Assembly (NCBI GenBank): GCA_021521415.1
Contig: JAIQDT010000172.1
Coordinates: 186,001-250,000, forward strand
Length of the DNA stretch: 64,000 bases
Direction: 5' to 3'
Origin: Bidens hawaiensis
Lineage: Eukaryota; Streptophyta; Magnoliopsida; Asterales; Asteraceae
In this document: in pieces, positions 1 to 10,074 of the stretch
How positions within the stretch are numbered: position 1 is the stretch's first letter
How the letters are laid out: every line of letters begins with the position of its first letter
Program-made: the position numbers and the translations under genes
The notes under the pieces: model-generated
The model's input: the letters and a program-made list of their open reading frames with translations, nothing else
Database searches by the model: none
Told to the model about the DNA's origin: nothing

Positions 1-255
1 ATATATAAACGAAACTTAGGAAATTTCACGAGGGATAGCACACATTACACACAGTCACGAACCAGCTGCTGCCGAAAAACCTCTCTGCCAATCTTCGTCG
101 TGTCGGTCTTTTCCTCCGTCCCTAGGTGTCAAACCGTCTTAGGAATCGTAACCGTGCGTTGTTGATCACCACCGAATCGCCGTGTTAGAGGATTCCGCAC
201 TCTAACACGTTGCCCCGTGAATCGTTGGGAAACCGTGTCCCGCACCGGTCCGACA
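1..255 (+). repeat. Element A 5' LTR, right part only
   Basis: Matches the last 255 bases of the 3' LTR (22381-22635) with no difference that I see. It starts at the TATA box and ends in CCGACA, three bases before the primer site. About 194 bases of U3, including the TTCGATCGAA array, lie left of the window. Confidence 0.95.
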
Positions 256-258
256 AAG

Positions 259-270
259 TGGTATCAGAGC
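259..270 (+). other. Primer binding site of element A
   Basis: TGGTATCAGAGC is the usual plant site complementary to the 3' end of initiator methionine tRNA. It sits three bases after the LTR end and fixes the LTR boundary and element orientation. Confidence 0.95.
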
Positions 271-1099
271 CTTTGGTTCTTGATTCACGTTAGATTCGTG
301 GTGAAATTCGTGTTTTTCTCGCGAAAATCGTAATTTTTGCCGGAAAATTCCGAATTTTTGGTGTTTTTGATCTTGGTGTTCGTCGTGTTCTTGTCAAAAA
401 CTGTTAAAATTGTCATATTTTGGTGTTTTGATCTTAGAATTGTGTGTTAAAAGTTCGAGTTTCGTCAAGAACGTTCTTCGCGTTCTTCGTGTTCTTCGTA
501 TTTTTGGTGGTTTTGATCCGTTTTTTGGTTGGTCTTAAGTTGTTTTTGTGTTAAAAGTCATATTTCGATCTTAATTTGCCTCTGGATCTTTCAAAATTCG
601 TGTTTTTGATTCAAAATTCGAAAATCCGTCAAAATCTTCTAATTTTAGAATTTCCAGAAATTTCGATCGAACCAGTCTATTTTTGGAACTCATTCGATCG
701 AATAGCCTTCCTATTCGATCGAACAAGTTTGAACTTTGACCGAATCATTTTTTCCCGCCGAGAATTACTCCTAGTTCATTCGATCGAACCAGATTTGTTC
801 ATTCGATCGAATTAGTCACCATTCGATTGAATAAGTCTTTTATTCGATCCGTCGATTCGATCTTTGTCTTATTCGACTGTCAGAACCCGTTCGATTGAAC
901 CAGAAACTCTATCGATCGAACTTCTCAACCCATTCGATCGAACCAGATTCACATTCGATCGAATAACTTTCGGAAGATCAGATCTGTATTTCAGAGAGAC
1001 ATTCGATCGAACCAGAACACATTCGATCGAATAGGTCACTCATCCGATCGAATCAAACTCATTCGATCAACAGTTCAACGTTAAAGCAAAGAAACAAAG
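271..1099 (+). promoter_or_regulatory. Element A leader with TTCGATCGAA array
   Basis: Untranslated leader between primer site and gag. The first 390 bases are T-rich with repeated GTTCTTCGTGTTC-like runs. From about 656 to 1080 I read nine exact copies of the 10-bp palindrome TTCGATCGAA (starts 662, 693, 713, 779, 802, 933, 954, 1002, 1022) plus one-base variants. Several neighbours are 20-23 bp apart. A short frame at 576-815 crosses the array but looks like chance. Confidence 0.8.
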
Positions 1100-4000
1100 A
1101 TGGCTACAAGTTCGAGTACCAACAAGAGGATTCAATCGATTCTCGAAAGTGATTCTGAATCGGGAAGCTATAACAAGCCACCGAAGCTAATGACTTTAAA
1201 CGAATTTACAACCTGGAAGACAAGATTTCAAATTCATATAACAGGTGTAAATCCTGGACTTTGGGAAGCTGTCCAGACAAGTTGGGTGCATCCAACGAAT
1301 GATGATGGTGAGTCGTTGAGCTACTTTAGGCTATCTGAAGAACAAAAGATAGCCTTCGATGCTGAGAAGAAAGCCTTCTCCTTACTATCACAAGCACTCT
1401 CCATTGATCTTTTTCATCAGTTTAACCAGTTTACTACAGCGTCAACTCTTTGGAACGCACTGGTTGACCGATGTGAAGGATCTGATTCCCTTAGAGAAAT
1501 TCACGCACGGGAGCTCAAGCGTGAATTTGATCTGTTTAGTCCAGAGTCGGGAGAAGATATTGAGTCGTTACTGTCGAGATTTTACCATCTAATGTCAGAA
1601 CTCAAGTCCTATAACGTCAAAACTACAGGGACTGAGAAAGTTAGATGTCTTGCACAAGGACTTCCACCTAGCTGGAGCACCTTCCTGACAGTAATGAGAA
1701 GAAGTCATCAGCTGGAGACGATTCTCCTGTCTGATTTTATTAAAGAAATCAGACACGAAGAGGCTGAACTAAGAGCCTCTTCCAGAAAACCGAGATCAAC
1801 TTCTGACAAATCACTTTACATGTCAAAACCTCCTATGTCAGATTCAACTGATCATGCTCCGATGAAGACCGCTTTTGTCTCCTCAACGTCAAATCAATCA
1901 AAGGGGACTGAAACGAGATCTTCCGTCCCACCATTAACTTCTGGAAACTCAAGTACTAACTCCGGACCCAAGTCAACGGAGAAAGCAACGTTGAATACTG
2001 AAGGCTTGGGAACAGTAACAGTGGAGGTTGCCAAAGAACACATGGCAACTCTAGGCACGATAATTGAGTCCTACAGTTTAATGGTGGCGGGTAAGCTAGG
2101 AAATAGTCATCTGGACAGCGATGACTATGAACAGCTTGACGAAGATGATATGGAACGCATAGACATTATGTGGGCTCTTGGCAGTGCGTTCCGAAGGGCC
2201 AGAAAGTGGACGAAGAAAACAGGTCAGGCCCTCTCAATAAACAACAAATCCAAGTTCGGCTTTGATAAAAACAAAGTAAAATGCTACAACTGTGGCGAAC
2301 TTGGTCACTTTGCCAAGGAGTGCTCGAAGCCAAGAAGGGAAGGTCACCAATATCCCTTCCGAACCACTTCATCATCATCCACTCCTGCTGCAGCAGCTGC
2401 AACTGTCAACCTTGAGAGACAACTGGTCCCTCAAAATCAAACCGCAGCAAACAACGTCGACATCAACAACGAAACTGCTCTTGCAGTTCAAGGGGATGAA
2501 GGCGAGACATGGAACTTGAGCATCAACATGGCTGATGTCACAGTAGTAGATGAAAACTCTGAAACAGAGTCTGTTGTTTCCTCGACCAATGAAGAATATA
2601 TTGTCGATGAACCAGCTGCTGAAGTCCATGAAGGAGAACCTGAGGTTGAAGTGGTATCTTTGGAGATTAAGGAGGATCACGAAAAAGAGTCAAATGTTCC
2701 TCAAATATCTCCATGTTCGACAATTCCCGCAGAGGCTGCTAAAGTTGAAGAAGTCAACGAAGTAGAGTCTAAAGCAACTTCTGCATCGTTTCTGGAAAAA
2801 GCTGGGAATCTTTGCTTTGCATTCATGGCAGAGACATCAAATGCCAAGGTAAGTTCTAACCCATCAACTCCCAAACCAGAAAATGTTAAATGTTTAAAAT
2901 GTGAATTGTATGAACAAGAAATTCAATCTCTAAAAGAGAGAATTGAAGATCTCGAGGCTTACAAACAAGCAGCCTCAAGATCTTTAATGGAACTGACTGA
3001 CGCGCTTGCACAGAATAAGGCTTGGAAGCAGAAAGAGTCTGTTTTTAAAGAAAAGATTGATAGCCTTAAGCGTCAGAACAAGGAACTTGAAATATGTGTT
3101 CTGAATCAACAAGATTCTATCAATTTTCACATAAATAAGAATAATGTTTTGAAAAAAGAATTGGAAAACTTGAAAGCTGATTTTGAATCATTGAATTTCA
3201 AATTAAAAAGTTACTCAAATTCATCTTATTTATTAGAACACATCATTCCCGAGTTCCGAGGCAAAAAGGAAAAAGGCGTGGGATATAACAATGTCCCACC
3301 CCCGATCCTGAATCAATTTGCAAGCACACCAGGAGCTGTGCCGGATGATGAATCAAATGATTATACACCCGAGGAGACAAACAAAATTTCTAAGTCTAAG
3401 GGTAAAGAAGTCATTGACCCGGCTCCTGAGTCCAAACAAAATGTTGTTGCCACAGACTTAGGTTCCACAACTAAATCGGGCCCACCACCATCTAAGTCAA
3501 AGGCAACAACAACAAGAAGTTCTCAGAAGAAAAAGTTTAATCCTAAATCTGAGAAAGTCTATGTGGAACATAGTACCCAGTTTGTAAAGGAGGGTAACGT
3601 TAATGAAAAACATAATTTCCCAAAACACCCTCCTAGACAAACGACACCCCAAAATGTCAAATCCAGGGGGTACTATGATAACAGACAAAACCAGAGTTAT
3701 TTCTCTCCACCAAGTCAAAGGGGGAGAAACTACTGTTTTTCGTGTGGAGAGGTAGGGCATATAGCAAGATTTTGCTATAAGTACACGGATCCTAAGCAGT
3801 ACATATCGACTCCGGATCCGAGGTACGTCAAGTCACCTCCTAGAAGGCGACCGACCATTGACGTTCAAGGTCAAGAACGGTTTCACACACCGAGGTCGGT
3901 TTCTCCTCGGAAACCTCAGCCAACCTCACCACACCAATCCCCAAATCCCTCAGATCCAAATGTTTCCACTTCGACAAGTGAAACTCAGTCTTCAACCATC

Positions 4001-4177
4001 TATCTCAAACATGCTGAGAAGAAGACTGACTTTTGGAAACCAAAGAAAACTAACACTGTTGATAACAACGTCAAATCTGAAAACAGTGTTAATGAGGGTA
4101 AATGGATTGAATTGTTCATTCGTGATGAAGATGGAAAACCCAAGACCTTAAGGGCTTGGGTTTCCAATGATATTTAA
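1100..4177 (+). CDS. gag: Element A Gag (1025 aa), two zinc knuckles
   Basis: Structural protein that would form the particle and bind genomic RNA. The N-terminal third is a copia Gag domain (UBN2/Retrotran_gag_2 type). A CX2CX4HX4C knuckle lies at residues 395-408 (CYNCGELGHFAKEC), with basic residues before it. Acidic stretches follow, then a predicted coiled coil at about residues 597-710, then a second knuckle at 879-892 (CFSCGEVGHIARFC) within a basic, Pro/Ser-rich tail. At 1025 aa this is much longer than typical copia Gags. The ATG follows an A-rich context and starts the conserved region. The stop TAA is at 4175-4177, in the same frame as pol. A GTAAGT donor-like site after codon 583 could let splicing drop the second half. 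Confidence 0.92.
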   Translation: MATSSSTNKRIQSILESDSESGSYNKPPKLMTLNEFTTWKTRFQIHITGVNPGLWEAVQTSWVHPTNDDGESLSYFRLSEEQKIAFDAEKKAFSLLSQALSIDLFHQFNQFTTASTLWNALVDRCEGSDSLREIHARELKREFDLFSPESGEDIESLLSRFYHLMSELKSYNVKTTGTEKVRCLAQGLPPSWSTFLTVMRRSHQLETILLSDFIKEIRHEEAELRASSRKPRSTSDKSLYMSKPPMSDSTDHAPMKTAFVSSTSNQSKGTETRSSVPPLTSGNSSTNSGPKSTEKATLNTEGLGTVTVEVAKEHMATLGTIIESYSLMVAGKLGNSHLDSDDYEQLDEDDMERIDIMWALGSAFRRARKWTKKTGQALSINNKSKFGFDKNKVKCYNCGELGHFAKECSKPRREGHQYPFRTTSSSSTPAAAAATVNLERQLVPQNQTAANNVDINNETALAVQGDEGETWNLSINMADVTVVDENSETESVVSSTNEEYIVDEPAAEVHEGEPEVEVVSLEIKEDHEKESNVPQISPCSTIPAEAAKVEEVNEVESKATSASFLEKAGNLCFAFMAETSNAKVSSNPSTPKPENVKCLKCELYEQEIQSLKERIEDLEAYKQAASRSLMELTDALAQNKAWKQKESVFKEKIDSLKRQNKELEICVLNQQDSINFHINKNNVLKKELENLKADFESLNFKLKSYSNSSYLLEHIIPEFRGKKEKGVGYNNVPPPILNQFASTPGAVPDDESNDYTPEETNKISKSKGKEVIDPAPESKQNVVATDLGSTTKSGPPPSKSKATTTRSSQKKKFNPKSEKVYVEHSTQFVKEGNVNEKHNFPKHPPRQTTPQNVKSRGYYDNRQNQSYFSPPSQRGRNYCFSCGEVGHIARFCYKYTDPKQYISTPDPRYVKSPPRRRPTIDVQGQERFHTPRSVSPRKPQPTSPHQSPNPSDPNVSTSTSETQSSTIYLKHAEKKTDFWKPKKTNTVDNNVKSENSVNEGKWIELFIRDEDGKPKTLRAWVSNDI

Positions 4178-4198
4178 ACCTTTTGTTTTTGTGTGCAG
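2849..4198 (+). other. Putative alternative intron joining gag to pol in element A
   Basis: The donor AAG|GTAAGT follows base 2848, exactly after gag codon 583. The acceptor TTTTTGTGTGCAG|GT ends at 4198, with a T-rich tract before it. Both edges are phase 0 and the interval is 1350 nt. Removal would take out the coiled coil, the second knuckle and the gag stop, and would fuse Gag to protease in frame (about 1720 aa). Readthrough of the single in-frame stop is the alternative, since gag and pol share a frame. Element C has the same two sites. Confidence 0.6.
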
Positions 4199-7100
4199 GT
4201 TGCTCTATATGATCCAAGATTCAATATGTGGATCATAGACTCAGGAGCTTCCAGGCACATGACTGGAAACATGAATCTCCTTTCAAGAGTCAGACAAATA
4301 AAAGGAGGTGCAGTTTCTTTTGCAGGAAATCAAGGAGGTTATATCACGGCCCAAGGAATTGTGTCTAATGGGCGAATTTCGTTTGAGAAAGTTAATTTCA
4401 TCAAAGAGTTGGAGAACAACCTGTTGTCGATAAGTCAAATCTGCGACAAAGGTTTCAAAGTTATGTTTGACGACCGAGATTGCCACATCTTGGCTAAGGA
4501 TTTCAACTTTCCTGAAGACAAGGTTTTAATGTCAGCTGCACGCCAGAGTGATCTCTACATTCTGGATATGGCTAAGGCAGGGTCATCGTCTCCAACGGCG
4601 ACATGTTTCGTGTCCAAGGCATCCGAACGTGATACTGTCTTATGGCATAGACGGATGGGACACATAAATGTCAGGAACATGAACAAGCTTGTGCACCGCA
4701 GACTAGTTGAGGGAGTTAATCTGAGAAGTTTTCGTCTCCCTGATTCGTGTGTGCAGTGCAAAGCCGGAAAGCAAATAAAAAGGTCCCACAAGTCTAAGAG
4801 TTTCCACTCAATTGATATTCCGTTGGAACTCCTTCATATGGATCTTTTTGGCCCAATAAGCGTCAAAAGTATCTCTGGGCACTCATACTGTCTAGTGGTT
4901 ACTGATGAATATTCTAGATTCTCTTGGGTGTTTTTCTTGAAAGTAAAATCAGAAACGTTTGGGTGTATACAACTGCTGGTTACAACTATTGAGTCTCAAT
5001 ACAATCTGAAGGTTCGAAGAATGCGGTCAGATAACGGTACAGAATTTAAAAATGCGAATGTTGAAAATTTCTGCAAAGAAAAAGGGATCGTTCAGGAGTT
5101 CAGTGCCCCATATGTTCCACAAATGAACGGGGTTGCTGAAAGGAAAAATCGTACGTTAATCGAGACAGCAAGAACAATGTTAGCCGACTCAGTGTTACCT
5201 GTTACGTTTTGGAGTGAGGCAATTGCCAACGCCTGTTTCACATTAAATCGGGTAGGCATCGTCAAGCGCCACGGCAAGACAAGTTTCGAGCTTCTTCAAC
5301 GACGAAGGCCTAACTTAGAGCACCTGGAACCATTCGGGGCTCTTTGCACGTTACTTAAAAGGCAAGTCGATAATAAGTTCGAGGAGAAGATCATCAACGG
5401 CTATTTTCTGGGTTACAGCATACCTCTCAAAAGGGTCTTCAACAGAACAACAAAATTAGTTGAAGAATGGTACCATGTCGATGTTCAACGCTACACAGAA
5501 CCAGCCAAGGGGACAGGAGAAGACTGGTTGTTTGATTATGACAAATTGTTCAAGTCATTCAATCTGTATGAGATTGCTATTCAAATGATGTATGAGGCGC
5601 AAAATGCACCTCCTGATGAATCTTTGCAATCTTCAACTCATCCTGGTCCGTCATCATCTTCCTCCACAGAGTCTAGCGATCAAGTTCAAGAATCTTCCGA
5701 ATCTGAATCTGAAGATGAATCTCCAGCAGATGATGTACAATCGGCACCAACTCAGGTTACTTCACAACCTTCATCGTCAAATCAAGAAGTGCCGAATGCA
5801 GATCAGCCTCTAACGTCTACTTCAGAGGCACCACAATCCGCTCCAGTTCCTGAGCCGAACTTAACTAACTTGGAACAAAATGTTGTCGTTCCTGACAATC
5901 CGGTTGTTAGAACTGAACGTGATCATCCACAAGACAACATTATAGGGGACATTCAACAGGGTGTCAAAACTCGTCGACAGCTGAATTTTGGTCTCTACAC
6001 AGAAATGATGGAGTCAGGATCAGTTGCTCTTAATGCCCATGAATGCTTCTTAGCACAAGAAGAACCACACAGCACCACAGATGCGCTGAAAGATTCCAAC
6101 TGGGTCTCAGCCATGCAAGAGGAATTATTGCAGTTTAAAAGACTTGGTGTGTGGAAGCTGGTGGATCTCCCCAAAGGACAGAAGAAAATTGGCACTAAGT
6201 GGGTACTAAAATGTAAACGTGACGATCGTGGAGTGATTGTTCGCAACAAAGCCCGCCTGGTGGTCCAAGGGTTTAGGCAAATCGAAGGCCTAGACTACAA
6301 TGAGGTATATGCTCCGGTTGCTCGTTTGGAGGCAATCCGGATGTTCTTGGCGTATGCATCTTTCAAGAATTTCAAAGTATATCAGATGGACGTCAAGAGT
6401 GCCTTTTTGTACGGTCACATCGAAGAGACCGTATATGTGGCACAACCTCCAGGTTTTGAAGACCCATATCACAAGGACAAAGCCTATCTGCTCAACAAGG
6501 CTTTGTACGGTCTTCACCAAGCCCCGAGAGCTTGGTATAAGGAACTATCCAAACACCTTCTGAACAACGGGTTTAGAAGGGGAACCATTGACTGCACGCT
6601 ATTCTCAAAAGAAAAAGAAGGAGATCTAATTATGGTACAAGTGTACGTGGACGACATCATCTTCGGGTCCACGAATAAAACACTTTGTAAGGAGTTCGAA
6701 CAAGTGATGAAAGAAAAATTTGAAATGAGCTCCATGGGTGAGATGAAGTTCTTCTTAGGACTTCAAGTTGATCAAAAAGATTCCGGTATCTTCATTCACC
6801 AGACAAAATACGTCAATGACATCTTGAAACGGTTTGAGATGTTGAGTTCTTCTTCACAGGGAACTCCTTTAGAGGTTAATCACGGGATTAATCCTGACGA
6901 GAAGGGTGAATTGATCAATCCAACTCACTATAGAGGGATCATCGGATCTCTAATGTACCTGACTGCTTCTCGGCCTGACATAATGTTTGCTACGTGTCTC
7001 TGTGCACGTTACCAGTCAAAGCCGAAGGTCTCCCATCTGATTGCAGTCAAAAGAATTTTGCGTTATCTGAAGGGTACTCCAGATTGGGGTCTTTGGTATC

Positions 7101-7612
7101 CTTATGATGACAACTTCGATCTTCATGCGTATAGTGATTCGGATTATGGTGGTTGTAAACTCGATTACAAATCAACAACAGCAGGATGTCAGTTCTTTGG
7201 AAGTCGTTTAGTAACGTGGCAATGCAAAAAACAGACGTCAGTCTCCACTTCAACAGCTGAGGCGGAATATATTGCGGCTGCCAGTTGCTGTTCTCAAGTT
7301 ATTTGGATTCAGCAACAAATGCGTGACTACGGTATTGAATGTTCTACTACTCCCATATATATTGATAATTCTGCTGCAATTTCAATTACCAAAAATCCGG
7401 TCCATTTTAGCAAAACGAAGCACATCGAAATTCGATATCACTTCCTTCGTGACTGCTACGAAAAGAAGTTAATCGATGTGATAAAAATCCCCACTCAGGA
7501 ACAACGCGCTGATCTATTCACTAAAGCATTTGATAAACCACGGTTTTTATATTTACTAGAGATCAACGGCGTTAAACGTATATCAGATGATGTTCCTGAA
7601 GATATCATTTAA
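4193..7612 (+). CDS. pol: Element A Pol: protease, integrase, reverse transcriptase, RNase H
   Basis: Intact copia polyprotein of about 1137 aa counted from the putative exon start at 4199. Aspartic protease has DSGAS with Asp at residue 16 (numbered from 4193). The GAG_pre-integrase LWHRRMGH motif follows. Integrase has D217, D280 and E316, giving the expected 35-residue D-E spacing. Reverse transcriptase has YVDD at about 818-821. RNase H shows YSDSDYGG, STAEAEY and YIDNSAA. A Ser/Glu-rich linker separates integrase and reverse transcriptase. No ATG opens the frame: 4193 is a GTG inside the acceptor sequence, and the first ATG is one codon from the protease core. Expression therefore probably depends on splicing or stop readthrough from gag. 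I saw no internal break. Confidence 0.95.
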   Translation: MQVALYDPRFNMWIIDSGASRHMTGNMNLLSRVRQIKGGAVSFAGNQGGYITAQGIVSNGRISFEKVNFIKELENNLLSISQICDKGFKVMFDDRDCHILAKDFNFPEDKVLMSAARQSDLYILDMAKAGSSSPTATCFVSKASERDTVLWHRRMGHINVRNMNKLVHRRLVEGVNLRSFRLPDSCVQCKAGKQIKRSHKSKSFHSIDIPLELLHMDLFGPISVKSISGHSYCLVVTDEYSRFSWVFFLKVKSETFGCIQLLVTTIESQYNLKVRRMRSDNGTEFKNANVENFCKEKGIVQEFSAPYVPQMNGVAERKNRTLIETARTMLADSVLPVTFWSEAIANACFTLNRVGIVKRHGKTSFELLQRRRPNLEHLEPFGALCTLLKRQVDNKFEEKIINGYFLGYSIPLKRVFNRTTKLVEEWYHVDVQRYTEPAKGTGEDWLFDYDKLFKSFNLYEIAIQMMYEAQNAPPDESLQSSTHPGPSSSSSTESSDQVQESSESESEDESPADDVQSAPTQVTSQPSSSNQEVPNADQPLTSTSEAPQSAPVPEPNLTNLEQNVVVPDNPVVRTERDHPQDNIIGDIQQGVKTRRQLNFGLYTEMMESGSVALNAHECFLAQEEPHSTTDALKDSNWVSAMQEELLQFKRLGVWKLVDLPKGQKKIGTKWVLKCKRDDRGVIVRNKARLVVQGFRQIEGLDYNEVYAPVARLEAIRMFLAYASFKNFKVYQMDVKSAFLYGHIEETVYVAQPPGFEDPYHKDKAYLLNKALYGLHQAPRAWYKELSKHLLNNGFRRGTIDCTLFSKEKEGDLIMVQVYVDDIIFGSTNKTLCKEFEQVMKEKFEMSSMGEMKFFLGLQVDQKDSGIFIHQTKYVNDILKRFEMLSSSSQGTPLEVNHGINPDEKGELINPTHYRGIIGSLMYLTASRPDIMFATCLCARYQSKPKVSHLIAVKRILRYLKGTPDWGLWYPYDDNFDLHAYSDSDYGGCKLDYKSTTAGCQFFGSRLVTWQCKKQTSVSTSTAEAEYIAAASCCSQVIWIQQQMRDYGIECSTTPIYIDNSAAISITKNPVHFSKTKHIEIRYHFLRDCYEKKLIDVIKIPTQEQRADLFTKAFDKPRFLYLLEINGVKRISDDVPEDII

Positions 7613-8559
7613 ATTGTTTTCATTTTTTCTTTTCTTAAAAATTTGAAAAATCCAAAAAGAATTTGTTTTTTATAAATTCTAGGGGGAGAAAGGTTTCAAG
7701 AAAAAAAACCAAAAACAATATAAAATACAAAAACCCAAAAACATTAAAAAATTTTCAAAATTTTGAGAAGTTGATCTTGTTACAAGAAAGGTGATAGTAC
7801 ACAGACGCTATCATACTGAGACATCAAAAAGATTTGCTATTTCTGTACAGCTTATTTTCATTTTTCTTATATTAAATTTTTATACATCACTATCGCTTAA
7901 AATTATGTCGATTACTTCAGTTTGATGGACACATTTTCGGATGTGTTTTGGTCCTTACTTCTACTAGTAGATTATGAGGATAGCCATTAACCAGATGACT
8001 GAAAGTGATCGGGGCGGGTTTTGATGGGTTTTTATTCTTTCGCTGAAAAATAGTCGGTTATACTTAGTTAGAAGGACACATACTCGTATGTGGTCGGTCC
8101 AGTTGATCCATTGGATCTTCAGGATAGCCGTTTACCTGAAGACTTTGACTTGATCGGGGCGAAATAATTTAAACGTTATATTTTTTAAAAGACATTCATA
8201 TATATTCAGAAAATGAGAAATTGATCCAACCTTGGAAAATGATAGATACACTGATTCTGTGTGCTTAACTAGTGAAGTTATTAGGCTTAAAAGGCTTTAG
8301 AACGGTCATTGTGTGTCATGGTAGCTTTTTATGGTGCGTAAAAGTAGATGTGATACAAACTAAATCTACTCGATTTTACGTGGAAACTCCTTAAGAGTTT
8401 TGTATGTCTTCATATATATCTTTCCGAATGATAGGCAGAAAAGCGATTACCCAGTCATACACGAGCCCATAAGTGTTCTGATTCCCGTAAAGATAGTGTG
8501 TGAAGAAACTGCAGTGATCCAGATTCGGGACTTGCAATTGTTTACTACTCTGAAGTCTA

Positions 8560-8606
<47 letters not shown>

Positions 8607-8822
8607 ACATTATGAGTGATTGAAACATTCTAGAGTTAACAATGTCAAGACTTCTCAATCATGGAGTAAGAAAGAAAACGGGAAGCAGATGAAGACACTT
8701 ACAACTTTAATCAGACACTATGGGTCAAGGTCAATTCGGGGTGACTTGGGGAAAGCCAAATACGCTTTGAGAATAGATAGGAGGCATCATAATCTCTGAG
8801 TTGATACCCACTTAAATTTTGA
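7613..8822 (+). ncRNA. Conserved noncoding segment after pol in element A
   Basis: No credible gene. Two related modules lie at about 7898-8033 and 8050-8163, each with a short hairpin, then GGATAGCC and GATCGGGGCG-like boxes. Hairpin 1 (7929-7946) has a TTCG loop; hairpin 2 (8077-8092) has a CTCG loop. Both recur in element C (63556-63830). Further boxes at about 8219-8250, 8317-8360, 8423-8467 and 8720-8815 recur in the same order in D2 (about 40260-40950). The 45-nt box at 8423-8467 differs from 40473-40517 at three positions. This argues for function at RNA or DNA level; packaging or dimerisation is possible. A 42-base A tract lies at 8563-8604. Confidence 0.6.
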
Positions 8823-9019
8823 GACATAATTGAACCTAACTCGTATCACAGAAACGATGAAAACCATTTTAAGTTATTTACATGCTCACAACCTGTTTCT
8901 TTATGTCATAATACAGCTAAACACGGATCTGTGTGACAGTCACGTAATTAGTATGATTCCTGTTCGGATCTTTCTCACAAAAAGAATATTCATTATGTCT
9001 TGTTTAACTTCGTATATTC

Positions 9020-9067
<48 letters not shown>

Positions 9068-9179
9068 CGAAAAGTCTCAGTAGATAGTCATATACGTCTG
9101 TATGATTTCTTATTATAGATCCTTCTCAACCAAAAATAATGTGTTTTAAATTTTTGTACAGTTGTTTATTTCAGTTTGA

Positions 9180-9226
<47 letters not shown>

Positions 9227-9677
9227 TCAGATTAAAAATCCTTTTTTTTTTTTTGATAAAAACCAAAAAGATTTTATTTATTTTATCTATTTCTGTTTGT
9301 TTGAGAATCGATGAGAAATCATCGTGACAGGTAGTCTGATCCCTGTCTGTTCCTACTAAATGTTTATCCAGTGTGTAGGAATGAAAGAAAACTTCATGCA
9401 GGTTGCTAAATGTTCATCTGTGCAACAGGCTGTGCATGAAAGAAAGAATGAAGTGACAAGAAAACCCAAAGATGTTTGAGCCTGACATGTTTCCATTTGT
9501 TACTAATGTATTATGATCTATATGTTCTGTAGGAACGAAGCTCTCAGGATTGGAAAATGTCTACGAAAACTAACCAAGTGTCAAAAGTTTATGTTTTCGT
9601 GCAGGTTCAAAGGCATCACGATCGATGGACGGGAAATGAGAAATTTATAAAATTTATTTTTCAAATGTTTTCCCTCA
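8823..9677 (+). other. Noncoding spacer with long A tracts, element A
   Basis: I see no gene here. The stretch holds two further A homopolymers of roughly 41 and 37 bases (9024-9064, 9185-9221) and a T run near 9242-9254. A frame at 8830-9087 reads through an A tract into poly-lysine and is not credible. Confidence 0.6.
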
Positions 9678-9945
9678 TTCGATCGAATAGGTTGCTATTC
9701 GAATGAATAACTCGATCGAATGAACTGATTCGATCGAATCAGTGTGTGAGAGAATGCGAACAGTTGTGAAGAGACTCATTCGATCGAATAGAATCTCATT
9801 CGATCGAATGATCCAAACGAATCAGTGTGTGAGAGAATGCGAACAGTTGTGAAGAGACTCATTCGATCGAATAGAATCTCATTCGATCGAATGATCCAAA
9901 CGAACAAGTCCATTCGATCGAATAAGTCCAAAAACAGTATAAATA
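9678..9945 (+). promoter_or_regulatory. Putative internal promoter of third gene: TTCGATCGAA array plus TATA box
   Basis: Seven exact TTCGATCGAA copies (starts 9678, 9729, 9779, 9799, 9862, 9882, 9913) precede TATAAATA at 9938-9945. The last copy ends 15 bases before the TATA box, similar to the LTR promoter. A pyrimidine-rich stretch follows, as in a plant 5' UTR, then a GTAAGT site at 10075. Part of the array is an 83-bp tandem duplication (9738-9820 and 9821-9903). Confidence 0.6.
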
Positions 9946-10074
9946 TTCAAACTTATTCGATCGGACAGATTTATTCGAAAAATATTACGGATTTTCTCTC
10001 TCAAATTTGTTTTTTCTCAAACCCTCTTTTTAATCCGATCACATTATTCAGTTTTTCACGTAGATTACAAAAAT

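Noticed and set aside
576..815. 79-codon frame in the element A leader
   Set aside because: It runs through the TTCGATCGAA array, its residues are repeat products, and it has no counterpart in C, D or E.
4175..4192. Programmed frameshift at the gag-pol boundary of A
   Set aside because: gag and pol are in the same frame, so no frameshift is needed. Stop readthrough remains an alternative, but TAA-ACC is not a known leaky context.
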